From Coriaria nepalensis (Eukaryota; Streptophyta; Magnoliopsida; Cucurbitales; Coriariaceae), in contig CP114497.1 of NCBI GenBank assembly GCA_027186245.1, positions 6,951,501-7,015,500 of the forward strand: a stretch of 64,000 bases of DNA, given 5' to 3'. Of the stretch, positions 21,018 to 33,268 are shown piece after piece (within the stretch, counting starts at the first letter, position 1; the number at the start of each line of letters is the position of its first letter). A program made the position numbers and the translations under genes. The notes under the pieces were generated by a model. That model made no database searches and was not told where the DNA came from. It saw only the letters and a list, made by a program, of their open reading frames with translations.

Positions 21018-21724
21018 ATGAAGACTTCTCTGAACTGGGTTTTGTTCTTCGTGGTCGGGATCATGGCTTTACTCGTCTTCTTCTTATCCGATACCGTAGA
21101 TGGTTCGTCAAGTTCTGGTAAAAAACTGTTCACTTCTTCGTCACAACCGATCTTCACTGCATGCATATGCTTGCCTTCTCTAGTGCTAATTAATCATTTC
21201 TATGAACACAAAACAAAAGTTAATTGCGGATCATTCATTGCTAGTTATCAAAAGATGTGCGCTTCTTCAACATTTCCCTTTTTTCCATTATAGTTATCAA
21301 AAGATGTGATTAATTAATGATGCATTTATATGTAATCAGTAATCGTCTTTCTTGAATACTGCTATTATTGTAGATAATTATGACAAGATCTTCAACCAGT
21401 TTGCTGCAGCAAGTAAGACTCCTAGAAGCTGCATGAAAGAGGTAAATATGTAAATATACAAATATTTTTCCATTTGAATCTGTTTAGCTAAGAGTTCAAC
21501 TACAAAGATTGAAATCCGATGCTGATCTTTCTATCTATTTTTCTAAGAAGAATGAGATGGATCATAAAGACTACGATGGGCTTGGGCCGTTTGATCCATC
21601 TCCTAGTACGTCGCTATGCTCCCCTGGATCCATCAATCATGATTATCCCGTCGGCCCATTCTTTCCGACCAAGCCTCCACCGCCTCCTAAGCCCACCCAG
21701 GAGCTTGATGCAATCAATCCTTAA
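21018..21724 (+). CDS. Candidate secreted peptide precursor B (tandem pair), 134 aa
   Basis: Exons 21018-21117, 21374-21441 and 21488-21724 give 134 residues. The first exon is exactly 100 nt, as in gene A, and both introns fall in the same phases (1 and 0). The N-terminus MKTSLNWVLFFVVGIMALL is a signal-like hydrophobic segment. Exon 2 starts DNYDKIFNQ, matching DRYKDVNQ of gene A. The C-terminal exon shares KDYDGLGPFDPSPSTS and INHDYPVGPFFPTKPPPPP with gene A's DYKGGPFDP and NHGTPVGPFLPVKP. I chose the acceptor ending at 21487 because it restores phase 0 and the paralogous frame. The last intron is short (46 nt), so this boundary is less sure. The family is not recognised. Confidence 0.65.
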
Positions 21725-24700
21725 TTAATCAAGTTAATTTACTCTTACAAATTTGTCGAATGTTAAAACATAAAAAACTTTACGTAGTACGTATCAGTGT
21801 TTCTTCTATCTATGCGATATAAATTATATATGAGCTTTCGTTTAATATTTTTCATCCACTAATTAAGAACCTTTGTAGTAATTAGTACACAGACACGTTT
21901 TTTCTTAAATGGTGTTTGCAATGCTTAGGAACTGTAGATCTGGTCTGTTGAACATGATCAGTTAATTCATTTATTGGAGCGCAGGAAGAAAATGGGAACT
22001 ATGCATGCCAGTTTCTGTACATATCAGAGGAAAACATAACATGATTTATACACTCCATTGGGAATTGAGTAATTTGAATGATTCAATATTTTACATTCAT
22101 TATATACGCAAAATGTGATTATATGGGTGTATAAGTTAGCTGAACACGTCACATTCAAAATTTATCGTAATACAAATAATAAATTATTATGAATATTGTT
22201 TATTCGTCTGCTTAACGTCGTCCCCTCACTCTCTCCCTCCCCTTTGATCCATCCGCCACCCCTCTCTCCCTCCTCCCATTTCCTCCGTCCCTCCCTATGT
22301 CCATCTTCTCTCCGAAGATAATCATCCCGGTTTGCTGGTAATACTATGATTTGTTAGACTTTATGATATGTTTGAATATGATTGAGTATTTTGATTTGTT
22401 CGATTTGTTGAGTATTCTAATTAATTTGTTCTTATATAAATAATAAATACATAATTATATAATTTAAAATTTAATATATACAATTAGTCGATTACATATA
22501 TTATATATATAAAGAAAAAAAAAAATAGTCGGATATCCTATTAATCGATCCAATCAAAATCGTCATATGTCAGGTCGGATGATGCATTCCTAATCACGGC
22601 TTTTACGAGAACACCTAAAAATACCTCCACGAAAACATGTCTTATTCCTCAAGTTAATATAATTACTTTGGCCCCCAAAATAAAGTTAATATAATTACGA
22701 CCCAGCTTTAGAATATATATATATATATATATATACACACTATAATTACGACCCAAATTGAGGGCCATATCATATGCTTCCTCATACCAAAAGAAGAACA
22801 TTTCACTTTCCTTTCATTCTCTCCTCCTTTTCTGGTTTTGGTCGGTGGGAGGGACTATACTATCATGGTCGTTAAAGCAATGGGACCCAGACACACTGTA
22901 AATTATTACTTTTCTCTTCCAAAAGCTCTACGTCTACGCAAGTCATTTTCAATGTGGGCTATCGTAACTGATTAATTAAGTAGTTGATTAAGTAGGAGAT
23001 ATTACTTAATCAAGTTTAGTGACACTGATTGATGATGGATGCATGAAGTGTTTCTCAAGTCAATGATCGCTTAATTTCTTGTTTCTTTACCGGACATGAT
23101 TTGGTCATAAATTTAAGGTTAAAAGTGTTTGCTTTTTCGCTAACTGCAATCTACATCAAGCTGTTAATGAATTTCGGTTCACAAACCGATTAAAATTGCT
23201 AGATCTAGTCAACTTGTCTTTCTAAACTCCTCTAAATTCCTGTTTGGTATACTTTCTCTGTTTGGTCGCAGAGAAATAAATGTCAAGTTGCTTCAATTTA
23301 TAAGATATGATTCATTTTAGGATTTTGTTTTACCTAATGTTGAAACGTTAACCTCAGATTAGGACTGAGAAGGCCTGTACCTTCCGAAGTAACAGCCCGG
23401 ACAGATGATCGGGCCTAATACATTGGGCCCTCTTAAAAATGGATGGGCCCATATAATAGTGCACAGCTGAGAATAAAAGGTGCCGAGAATCCAATAAAGA
23501 TGAGCTTTAAATTAAAAATGCTAATCTTAATTATGGTACGATGTTAGTTTAATTGTGTCCACTTTGTTTTCTGGGAAAAAAGGTGGGGATTAGACGATTA
23601 GTACGTTGCATTTACAATAAAACAGTACTAGAACAGAATGATAATGTTTGCTTGGACGATGATGTTGTTATTCACTTGTGAATTTTATTTCAATTTTTCT
23701 TGTCCGGTTATTATTTTTGGTCGATAAATTTAAATTTTATTATAATTATGAATATTAATATATAAAATTAATATATTTTTTTATATATTAAATAAAATAT
23801 CACAATTTTTCAATAATCACATAGTATTATAAAATTGAATGCTTTAAAAGACTATTAAAAAATGTGATTCATTCCGGGATGCACTTACAGCAAAGTACAC
23901 CGGAAAAGAGTCCGATGTATATAATAAGAATACCTCTAAATAGTTTAGTGTAATTGTAATAATCTAAAAGCTAGACAGAGCAGAAACTTATTCTTTGGCT
24001 GTAAAATAGAGTGCTATTGAAGGAAGGTAGCTTTGGACTAAGGAAATAAGTGATCCTTTTGAAGTGTGATGATGTCATGACCACATGGATGTGTTATTAT
24101 TGTCCGTATGTACCATGATACTCCAGCTAAGCTCCCTTAATTTACTTGTGTTGATTTTGTCAGCGTGGCTAGCAACTAAGTACTAACTATATGATGTATC
24201 ATAATAGGACACTCCGACTAATATCTAGTGAAATGAGTTCACTCGATATTTTGTTACACTTTAAAAAAGACGAATGAATTTCAACATAAGGTATAACAAT
24301 GGAAGTGGGAGAGGGGGCATCTAAGTGAGAAAGATGCACGCGTGGGTCAATATATATAAAAAAAAAACTAAAGTGGAGGGGTGTTTTTTATTTTATTTTT
24401 TATTTAATTATTTTTTTTTGTTTGCAGCTTTAATTTACTTTTTGGCCATATACTCTTCCTTCTCTCTTTTTCTACCCCAAGCAACTCATCATTAACGTTT
24501 CTCTAGCAACTAGCAACTAGCAACTAGCAACTAGCAACTAGAAACTAGATAGAAACTAGGTAGTGCAGTATTTGCTGGCTTTAATAATACAATATCATAG
24601 TATGCGTGTGAATGTTGCTTAGCGGTGGCTTAAGATTAACTTAAGGATAATTAACTTGCTACACCTCGAAGGGATGCTCGTTGTCCCTTTCAGTTTTGCA

Positions 24701-25431
24701 AATGGTTCGATGTTTGTTAGCATTCTAGTTACGGGTGATGATTATTTTCGCTAATTTGCTGAAAATGATTGCAAAATTATTAGATTTGGTTAGTATTTTT
24801 CATTCTTATAGTCGTTTTTCATAATTAATAAATAATATTATTTTTAATAAAATGAGATGAAAATTAATTAATTTTTTCTCATATTATATTATATTAAATT
24901 ATTATTAATTATTTTTTAATAAAAAATAATATAATTATTATATATAAATACATCAAAGTAATAAATGAATTAAAACAAAAAAATATAATAAAATAAAATG
25001 GATTCCTCAATAAATAAATTGGGTTTAAATTATATTTTATTATATTAATTACGAGTCATTTGTTTATAAGTAAGTTCTCCTAAATATGAATATATATAAA
25101 ACCATAAAACGGGCAAACGGCTATATACATTTATCAATTTTGTCGTTTTAAAAATTCAAAATTTAATCAATCTAGTGTCGCGTCGTTAGTGTAACGTCTC
25201 TTCGACGATTCACAAACTACGACATCATCGCTTTTTTGCGTGTAAAAAACGCCGTATACTCGCGCTTCATAACCACCCTTCTTACGAAATTACCCTCCTT
25301 CTTGACGACGTGTCCAACTCTGGGCGCGCTTCTACATGTTTATAATTTCGTACCAAGCCGCACGAGAATTCTTCTCACTATTAAATACTTTTTTCTTTTT
25401 CCCGGTTTTTCAATAATAAATATTTTCTGTA
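21725..25431. other. Gene-poor AT-rich intergenic region
   Basis: About 3.7 kb shows no supportable coding region on either strand. Notable pieces are a pyrimidine-rich tract at 22215-22315, a short (TA)n run at 22715-22735, a TGGGCC-rich patch at 23395-23450 that looks promoter-like but has no adjacent ORF, and a heptamer array at 24504-24538. Confidence 0.55.
24504..24560. repeat. Heptamer tandem repeat (TAGCAAC)5 plus degenerate copies
   Basis: TAGCAAC occurs five times without interruption at 24504-24538, followed by degenerate TAGAAAC and TAGATAGAAAC copies. The unit length is 7 bp. Confidence 0.85.
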
Positions 25432-25439
25432 TATAAATA
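25432..25439 (+). promoter_or_regulatory. Possible TATA box of the QWRF gene
   Basis: TATAAATA lies about 360 bases upstream of the ATG at 25799, so the leader would be long. The assignment rests on consensus and position only. Confidence 0.35.
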
Positions 25440-25798
25440 ATATTTTTTCCGAGTCCAAAGAGAGTGACTAGTACGACAGTTATGCTCCTAAATCTCGCCT
25501 TAACAACCTCCCTTCCTTTAAGCCCGCCCCCCTCCCAAGCTTCTTTATTCGCCGGCGAACGCAACGGTCACTTACCAATCGGAGTATTTTCGCACTGAAA
25601 CAGCACAAGAGCTCCGAAACCTACTCTATTTCGACGAATTCACTCTTTGATTCTGTATCTGTCATTTTTGGTCGAGAAATTTGAAGATTTGGCTTGCTTT
25701 AGTGGTGGAAATATTTGTGTTGCTTCAAATTTAGGGTTACAGAATTCAGAATATTGGTGTTGAATAATGCGCAGTGGATTTGTTTTGGAATGCAAACA

Positions 25799-28700
25799 AT
25801 GGTGGCTGCAGTGTCTACGACGTTGAATCCAAAAACCGCAGTTCAAAGGGGCCCTCATCCTCAGAGCACAACTCGGCCGCCGCTTTTACCCTCCGATTCC
25901 GACAATGCCGTCGCTGCACGGCGGACCAAATCGAGAGAAGTCAATTCTCGTTACATGTCCTCTTCAACCACATCCTCCTCTTCGTCATCTTCATCTTCTT
26001 CTGTTTCAGTCTCGAGAAGGTGTCCGTCGCCTTTGGTTTCAAGAATGGTTACTTCAACAAATGCGGCGACGCCTATGCCATCCGTGAATAAGCGGTCGCT
26101 ATCTGTGGAGCGTAGGCGAGTAGGGACTCCACGGCCGAATTCTTTGGATTTTAGAAATGGAAATGGCGGTGGAGGTGGAATCGAGATGTCTGCGGCTCAG
26201 AAGCTGCTATTAACTTCGACGAGAAGCTTATCGGTTTCGTTCCAGGGCGAGTCCTATGCTTTGCGAGTTAGTAAGGCAAAGCCGGCTCCATCTCCTACGG
26301 TTAGAAAGGGTACACCAGAGCGGAGGAAGGCAACAACGCCGGCCAGAGGAGGTGGAACTGCGGATCATCAGATGGAAAATTCAAAGCCAATCATCGATCA
26401 ACAACGGTGGCCAGGAAGGTTGAGGCAAGCAAATTGCATGAGTAGGAGTTTTGATTTAATCGACGAGATTAAGAACGTAAGCAGAGGATCTGGAAATGTG
26501 GTCAGGTCACTGCAAAATTCCATGGTCGATAGTGGTAGAGCTTCAGTTGATTCAAAATTTAGCTCGAATTTAGGCTGCAACGAGCTAGAGAAGGTGGCTG
26601 ATGGTGAGGGAAATTCCGGTACTGGTTCTGATATCCAGTCTGACCGTCTTGCCTCTGATTCTGAAAGTGTTTCCTCTGGTAGTAATTCTGAAGCGCAGGA
26701 TTGTGGTCATGGCCATGGCGCTGGTAAGGGGCAAGGTGGGGCCCGTGGAATTGTGGTGCCAGCAAGGTTTTGGCACGAGACTAATAATAGATTGCGCCGC
26801 CCTCCAGAGCCAGGATCACCATCTTCTCAAAATGTTGGAATGAAAAGCTTAGCTCCATCTTCTAAGCTTATTGTTCCTAAGAAGTTCGCAACTGATAATC
26901 CAGTATCATCTCCTCGAGGAGGACTAAATAGTAGGGGGCAGTCCTCTTCTATCCGTAGTTCAGTTATGGCTTTATCGCCAAGCCGGCTATCGACATCATG
27001 CATGTCATCATCACCATCTAGAGGAATCAGTCCATCTAGGGCAAGAAATGCAATGGTAAATTCACTGAGCAGTAATGGGAGCAGTACACCTTCCATTTTG
27101 AACTTTACCAATGATATAAGAAGAGGGAAGATTGGGGAGACCCGGATTGTTGATGCACATCTGTTGAGACTCTTATATAATCGGCTTTTGCAATGGCGTT
27201 TTGTAAATGCTAGAGCTGATGCCGCCCTTTCTGCCCAGAGGTTGAATGCTGAGGTGAGTTTACTTGACATTAAAGTATTCATGTTAAATTTCGAATTTTA
27301 ACTGATGTTTTTTTGATCATTATAGTTAGGGTCTTGATATCTGATTGGCCTTTTTTTTTTTTTTGACAAATAGTTTACTCTTTTATAGTTGTTGATTGAA
27401 TTTGTTTGTTAACCCCAAGTGGTCATTCCAATTGATGATTTTGATTGGAAGTTTATTGTTGATTGAATTTGTTTGTTAACTCCAAGTGGTCATTACGATT
27501 GATGATTTTGATTGGAATTTTAAGTTTGCGATTAATTTAGTTCTACAGTACTGTGTAAACCTGTAGCTTATGTGGTGTTTCCTAATTACTCCACCTTAGG
27601 GAATATCTGTGGCATTCCTATGTTCTAACTTCTAAAATACGTGAGAGGAAATACTTGACTTGTGGTGAAATATCATGGTACAGGCAATAAAACAGTAGTA
27701 AAGAAGAAATGTAATAGATCAATGGATTCTGCTTCGTCGGTGACTAGTTCAGATGCCAATTGGCATGTTTCCTTATCATCTAATTATTTGACAACTTTTG
27801 GAAAATATGGGGGTGTATTATCCAAGTCAGAATTTAGAGAGGAGGTTAACATATGAAAGAGTTAGACTGCAAAAGTTATAGGAGATAAAGATTCATGCTT
27901 CAGTATCGGACTGCAATGTCATTAATTGATTTCCTGGACTGCATTTCCTAATTTTGTAAGTAGAATGGAACTCTCAAATATTTTGAAGTGTGGAATACAA
28001 TTGAGGTTTTCTGTATGCCAAGAGACTTTGAGCTTCTCTAGAGAACCCATATAGATATATCATAAAAAACAAAGACTTGTTATAACTCTAATATCAACTT
28101 ATGCTTTATGTTCAGTGAAAAGAAGAGAGGAATAAAAAGAGTTCTAGTCAGCCCTCAGATTAACTTTTCTATCTGACATATCTTTTTCTTTTTCTTTTTA
28201 ATGGTTTTGGGTGCATGTTTCTCAGCTGCTCCTTGATATTTGTGTGCTGGGTTACTTTGCACAAACAAAGCTTCTGATTGATTATTCTCTTAGTCTATAT
28301 TTCTCGACACTTGAGCTGTATTCCATATTTCTATAAAACTTTCTAGACTTTGCATTTTATTTGATTAACATTATCTAACTGTGAAAGGTGTATTGTGTAA
28401 ATGTTTATCTTTGTATCAGAGAAGCCTGTATAATGCATGGATAAGTACCTTGAAACTTCGTGAATCTGTTAGAGCCAAAAGATACGAGTTTCAATTACTG
28501 AAGCAAAAATTGAAGCTAACTTCCATCCTCAAGTGGCAAGTATGATTTTCAACCACATTCTTCATTTCCATGAAATCTTTACTTGAAATCTACTCTACTA
28601 TCTGTTTTAAATTGTATTCTAATATTCTATTTTACAAGTGCAGATGATACATTTGGAAGAATGTGATATCTTTGATCACGACTTCTCCATTTCCCTGTTC

Positions 28701-29731
28701 GGTGTAACAGAAGCCTTGAGGGCTAGTACCCTCCGCCTTCCAGTTATTGGTGGAGCAAAGGTGAGTGAGTTAATGAGTGTGCTTATATGTTTATGTTTCA
28801 TCTCTGGCATTGGTTTTAATTGTTATTTCTGGTCACAGGTGGATATACTAAATATTAAGGATGCTATTCATTCAGCTGTTGATGTAACGCAGGCTATGGC
28901 ATCTTCAATAGGGTTACTGCTATCAAAGGTGGTCCCCTCCTCCTTTGCCAACTCTTTGGGCTTGTCTTATGGGTTTTTGAGTTTTAAAGTACTCTGGGTA
29001 TAGATACTCCTAATGGTGGTTGAGCCGTATCATCTCAAATGATGATGGGCTCCATCTTCGCCGCTGGAAATAAATACTCACCGTGTACCCCAAAATGCCT
29101 CATGGGTTTTTAATGTTCTGTCTTATGTATACTGGATTACAGAGAGGAGATCAATTCGAACAATCTTCATACTTTTTACCCCTTCATTTTTATTTGTGCC
29201 ATGACGTACTCTAGTACCCAATTATTGATATGGATGCTTCTGTATATTTAAACTGACTCGGCCCCACCTATTCAGTATTTTTCCCATATTCTTAAACTGA
29301 TCTGTTTATTTATTTTTTTTTTTTTTTTGGGGGGGTGGGGGGGCAAAATCTTTAACTGATCAGATTTCCTTATACAAAATATAGTGTAATTCCCTCTATT
29401 GTTTCTGGCTCATTTTCAAAAGCATTTTCTGTAATAGGTGGAAGATGTGAATTCCTTGGTGCAAGAACTAGCAGATGTCAGTGCTAAAGAGCGCTGTTTG
29501 CTTGACCATGTCAAAGATCACTTGTCTACAATTGCAGCCTTGCAGGTACTTTTTCTGGCTCCTATTTCAACTCTTTACTCATCAGTCCAATTGTTTAGTC
29601 GAGCTATGGAGATGGAAACGTCCCTCCCTCCTCCGCCGTTCTTGTCCTTCTTCTCTAAAATATGTTTTTGGCAGGTTAAGGAATGTAGCCATAGAGCACA
29701 TACGATACAGAATGTGAACGTTCAAACCTGA
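25799..29731 (+). CDS. QWRF2: QWRF motif-containing protein (QWRF2/augmin subunit 8-like family)
   Basis: The family is plant-specific, microtubule-associated and related to augmin subunit 8. Members act in cell division, organ size and fertility. Six exons (25799-27253, 28420-28539, 28644-28760, 28839-28928, 29438-29545, 29675-29731) give 648 residues, close to the roughly 660 of Arabidopsis QWRF2. The N-terminal 450 residues are basic, Ser/Pro/Arg-rich and low-complexity, including a poly-Ser run at about residues 53-67 and the family block SVSFQGESYALRVSK. The signature QWRF is at residues 465-468, inside LLYNRLLQWRFVNARAD. The C-terminal exons encode helices such as LRESVRAKRYEFQLLKQKL, TLRLPVIGGAK and SAVDVTQAMASS. 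I start at MVAAVST because QWRF proteins begin this way, although the frame is open further upstream. The QWRF2 assignment over QWRF1 is by overall likeness. Confidence 0.9.
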
Positions 29732-30311
29732 GCAAAAACGTAGAAAGCGCATACCCTAAAGATTGCAAACTATATATATAGCTAACAACACCACCAACAC
29801 CAACACCGCATTACTAAGCGACCTTATCTTTCTTGACAAGAATGGATAATAAAGAAGAACGTGATTCTAAATGACTGGTTGTGGCTTATACCGAAGAAGT
29901 GGAAGAAGATTGCTGCTTGATTAGGTAGAAAATTAACACTAAAATGTGAGTTTGTGCTATGATTTTATTCTGGTGATTTCATTCTATATAGGTCGTGAAT
30001 GTATTCTTTGATCTTGTTCTTGTAAATGTGTTATGTGTGTTCTCTCTATTCAATTGTATTTAATTTTATCTAAGTGTTTTAGCTGTGCTTTCTCTCTCTC
30101 CCTCTCTAAATATGTATCCATATATACGGGTTCGGGGGGTTTAGAAAGCGCCGCCTTGCAACTCTTGCCTAATATAGAAAATAGTGTTTGAGATCACTTT
30201 AGATTTATTGATATTAATATTACAAGTGAATTTCTTAATGGTTTATGAATAAATGCTCATCTTCAATTTTGTTTTAAATTATCATTGGATCTCTTAGGTT
30301 TGGCACACATT
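29732..30311. other. 3' flank of the QWRF gene
   Basis: This is probable 3' UTR followed by AT-rich spacer. Nothing else is recognised. Confidence 0.5.
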
Positions 30312-30712
30312 AGTGGTGGTCTTTTTTCCCATACCGACAGGGAGTACGTGTATTAATTTCAGTATCGGTTCCGGTTAAGCCATAAACTTAAAAAATGATA
30401 CCGGTTTTGGTATTGGAATCGGTACTAGAATTTGGTATTGATATCAATACTGGGATCGATTTTGATTATAGTACTGGTACCAGTACCGTTACATATACAT
30501 ATAAATAAAATTATATATATATATATAAATATAAATAAGTATTATTTTTAAAATTCGATACCGGTAGTGGCACTTGTCATTCAATACCAATATTTATCGC
30601 TATCAAAATTGAAACATAAATTTATAGTTTCAATACTAATAACAGTACCGGCTATATAGGAATTGTACTGATATCCTTGAATATCAGTATTAGGAGTACT
30701 TTTAGCCATCAC
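30312..30712. mobile_element. Candidate hAT-like MITE rich in ACCGGT words
   Basis: The 401-bp segment is flanked by CACACATT (30304-30311) and CTCACATT (30713-30720), an imperfect 8-bp duplication. The ends AGTGGTGG and (reverse complement) GTGATGG are similar. The interior is full of partly palindromic TACCGGT/ATACCGA words, and no ORF is present. Eight-bp duplications are the hAT hallmark. The terminal repeats are short and diverged, so this is a tentative call. Confidence 0.45.
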
Positions 30713-32086
30713 CTCACATTATAAATAGATACTCTGAAATTTTAAAATTGTAAGAGATTTTTTTTATATTTTTAAAAAAATATAAGTAAATTCTCTCAAA
30801 TTTATCATAAATTACAAATTTTATTATTAATTATCAATGTTAAACCTTAATTTTCTAATAGCCGTTAAATTAATACTAGCTAAATTTTTTTTTATAGAAA
30901 TGTCTTCTTATAATTTTTATTTTAAAAAAAAAAATTATCGTAATTCTTTAAATATTTTAGGTAATATCATTAAAAAATCTTAAATTTTTTGTAAAATTTA
31001 ATAAATTTTTTAAAAGTAATTATGGTTTGATACATGAAAAAAATATCATTAATACAATATTACGATAAATTATAAAAATTAATTCAACGTCTGATATTAA
31101 TCGTCAAAAAATAAAATTTTAATTTAATTCAAACATAATAAAATTAACTTATAATTAAAAATAAATATGATTGAAATTTTTTATAATTCTTAAACCTCAT
31201 ATTTCTACTTATAATTTCTTAAATCATGGAGAACTATTTCTCGTTACAAATAACCATTACAAATCCACGTGTAATTTGCATTAAGAGATCAAAGCATTTA
31301 AAACACCTGTTTGCGAACTATTTCTCGAATGAAATTGTGGTGGGGTTCTGATTTTTCTTCAATTTGCTGCGAGCAATGTATATTTCAATGAATGTGTTGG
31401 TGTGGTCCACCAGACGTGCCATGCAATGCGGCGAAGCGAATGGATTGGAATCGACAGTCCTGTCCTCCCCCACACTGGATTCCTTACCTCATCCAATGGA
31501 GGAGGATTCCGACCTGGAAGGAGCTTACGTGTACCGCATTATTATTTAATAATTGGGACCCTCAAATCCATTCTTAATCCAAATATCATTCCAGATTCAT
31601 GATTCCGGATTGAACACGGATGCCTTTTGAAGCTCAGACCTCTTAGATTGTTCCTTGTGTTTAGGAATATGCAAACTAAATTGTTACCGACCGTTTTGAT
31701 CGTTAATCAACTGAAAAATTCTGAAATGATTGATTATTTTTTATTTTAAAAGCCGATCAATATTTGCTTATAAGAAAAAATCCAAAAAATCAACAAACTT
31801 CAAATATTAAGTGTAATAACATATAAAAATGAATAATTATTATATATTTTAAAAAATAAATAAATCATTTCCTAAATAAATGAAATGATTCTCTCGTTAC
31901 CTTTTAGTTAATTAAGTCTTCGTAGCTCAGTCGTATGATGTACTATTTTATTACACTCGTCGGATAAATTGGACACGCATGTAAAAACATCTGACAATAC
32001 TAAGGATTAATTATTGTGATTCATAGAAACGTTTGTCACGTGCTACTCCTACTGCTACTGATTATGGAATGGAGAAGTTTGTTTGT
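30713..32086. other. AT-rich intergenic region
   Basis: No gene is supported. A GC-richer patch at 31390-31550 has three overlapping open frames of about 60 codons, none with a recognisable motif. That pattern is expected from a stop-poor patch rather than from a gene. Confidence 0.5.
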
Positions 32087-32139
32087 TTCTTCTTCTTCTT
32101 CTTCTTCTTCTTCTTCTTCTTCTTCTTCTTCTTCTTCTT

Positions 32140-32169
<30 letters not shown>
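32087..32169. repeat. Microsatellite (TTC)n, about 27 units, followed by (TTA)n
   Basis: An uninterrupted TTC run covers 83 bases and changes to TTA repeats (32170-32183). It lies about 340 bases beyond the 3' end of the LBD gene. Confidence 0.95.
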
Positions 32170-32170
<1 letters not shown>

Positions 32171-32511
32171 TTATTATTATTATTTTCCTCCAAATTTTCT
32201 TACCGCTCAGAACTGTCCCTCGCAAGAACCCAGGTGGAGTCGTGGAGATTCATGCAACCTGACAAAATGAAAGTTATGCCATCTTTTTCAATCTGACAAT
32301 CACACGTCATCACTTCAGATATTAATCTGTAAATTATAAGAAAATTTCTAAGGGGAATATTCACCGGAAACTGTTTAAATACTCGCCGGAGTGAATTCCG
32401 GCATATAGGAAAGTAAGATGCTCTGTAGTCTGTTCATCATTATCTATCTCATTGAACTATTATTCACCAAAACTCTCCCACCGGCCACCTCACTCTCCCT
32501 CCCTTCCTTTT

Positions 32512-33268
32512 TCACACAAACAAATTCAGAAGCTTGCGCTCCTTAAACTCGCCGATCATTTCTTCGCTTCCGAAGCTCGTCATCGCCGAGTCATCGGAAG
32601 AGTACAGATCAGAAAATTTTGCTTCCATTCGCCGCATCTTCTCTACCGGAAAGCTCCGACGTCCTCTACCGGATCCGCTCTTAGCTGAAACAATTCCAGA
32701 AATGGAAATATCAAGATCTAACGGTTGATTGTATTTCTCATCTCTAGCGGACGGTCTACATTGATAGCACAGATTCTGTCCCATGCACGAGTCCGTATTG
32801 AAGCTACTCGTCGATTCGTCCAATTTTGGCTTCTTCAAATTAGATCCGGCGCCAAGAGATATCGGTCGGATAACTCCGCCGTTGAGCACCGTCCCCACAG
32901 CCGCTTCACACACGTGCCAGTTCCCACTCCATATTAGTCCTAGTGCTCCGTTCACCGGATTCACCGTCCGCCCACACGCTTCAAATAACAGAGATTGAAA
33001 CAGAGCTGAAAAACCAAAATAATTACTAACAATTAAAAAATAAAAAAGACAATACAGAACTTATATAATGCAAATATACAGTACCTTGTCGTTGATGGTC
33101 GGGCACGGCGGAGATGAATGATAAGAGGTCGCTGCGGCCGAAGAACTTGGCGAGGAACAAGGTGGCATTTCCCTGAGCTTCTGAGGAATCAATCCAGCAA
33201 AGGCAGGACCTGAGAAAACACGCGTCACCGCATCCTTTACGAAGAACTCTGCATCCGTTGCAACTCAT
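32512..33268 (-). CDS. LOB-domain transcription factor, class II (LBD37/38/39 type)
   Basis: The product is a nuclear DNA-binding regulator. Class II members LBD37-39 repress anthocyanin synthesis and nitrogen-responsive genes in Arabidopsis. Exons 33085-33268 and 32512-33005 (minus) give 225 residues, with the intron splitting the codon after DHQRQ. The C-block CX2CX6CX3C is at Cys 3, 6, 13 and 17 ([17 protein letters not shown]). The GAS region follows with [16 protein letters not shown]. Exon 2 continues [20 protein letters not shown] and [19 protein letters not shown]. There is no class I leucine-zipper repeat. The protein ends KLLNLFV, an ending shared with LBD37-39. The linker has [14 protein letters not shown] where other members have a slightly different Cys context. 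I cannot choose among 37, 38 and 39. Confidence 0.92.

Noticed and set aside
31364..31602. Three overlapping 61-66 codon ORFs in a GC-richer patch
   Set aside because: Three frames open at once indicates a stop-poor patch rather than a gene; no motif is seen in any frame.
32016..32296. Poly-Ser/poly-Phe ORFs
   Set aside because: Produced entirely by the TTC microsatellite read in different frames.
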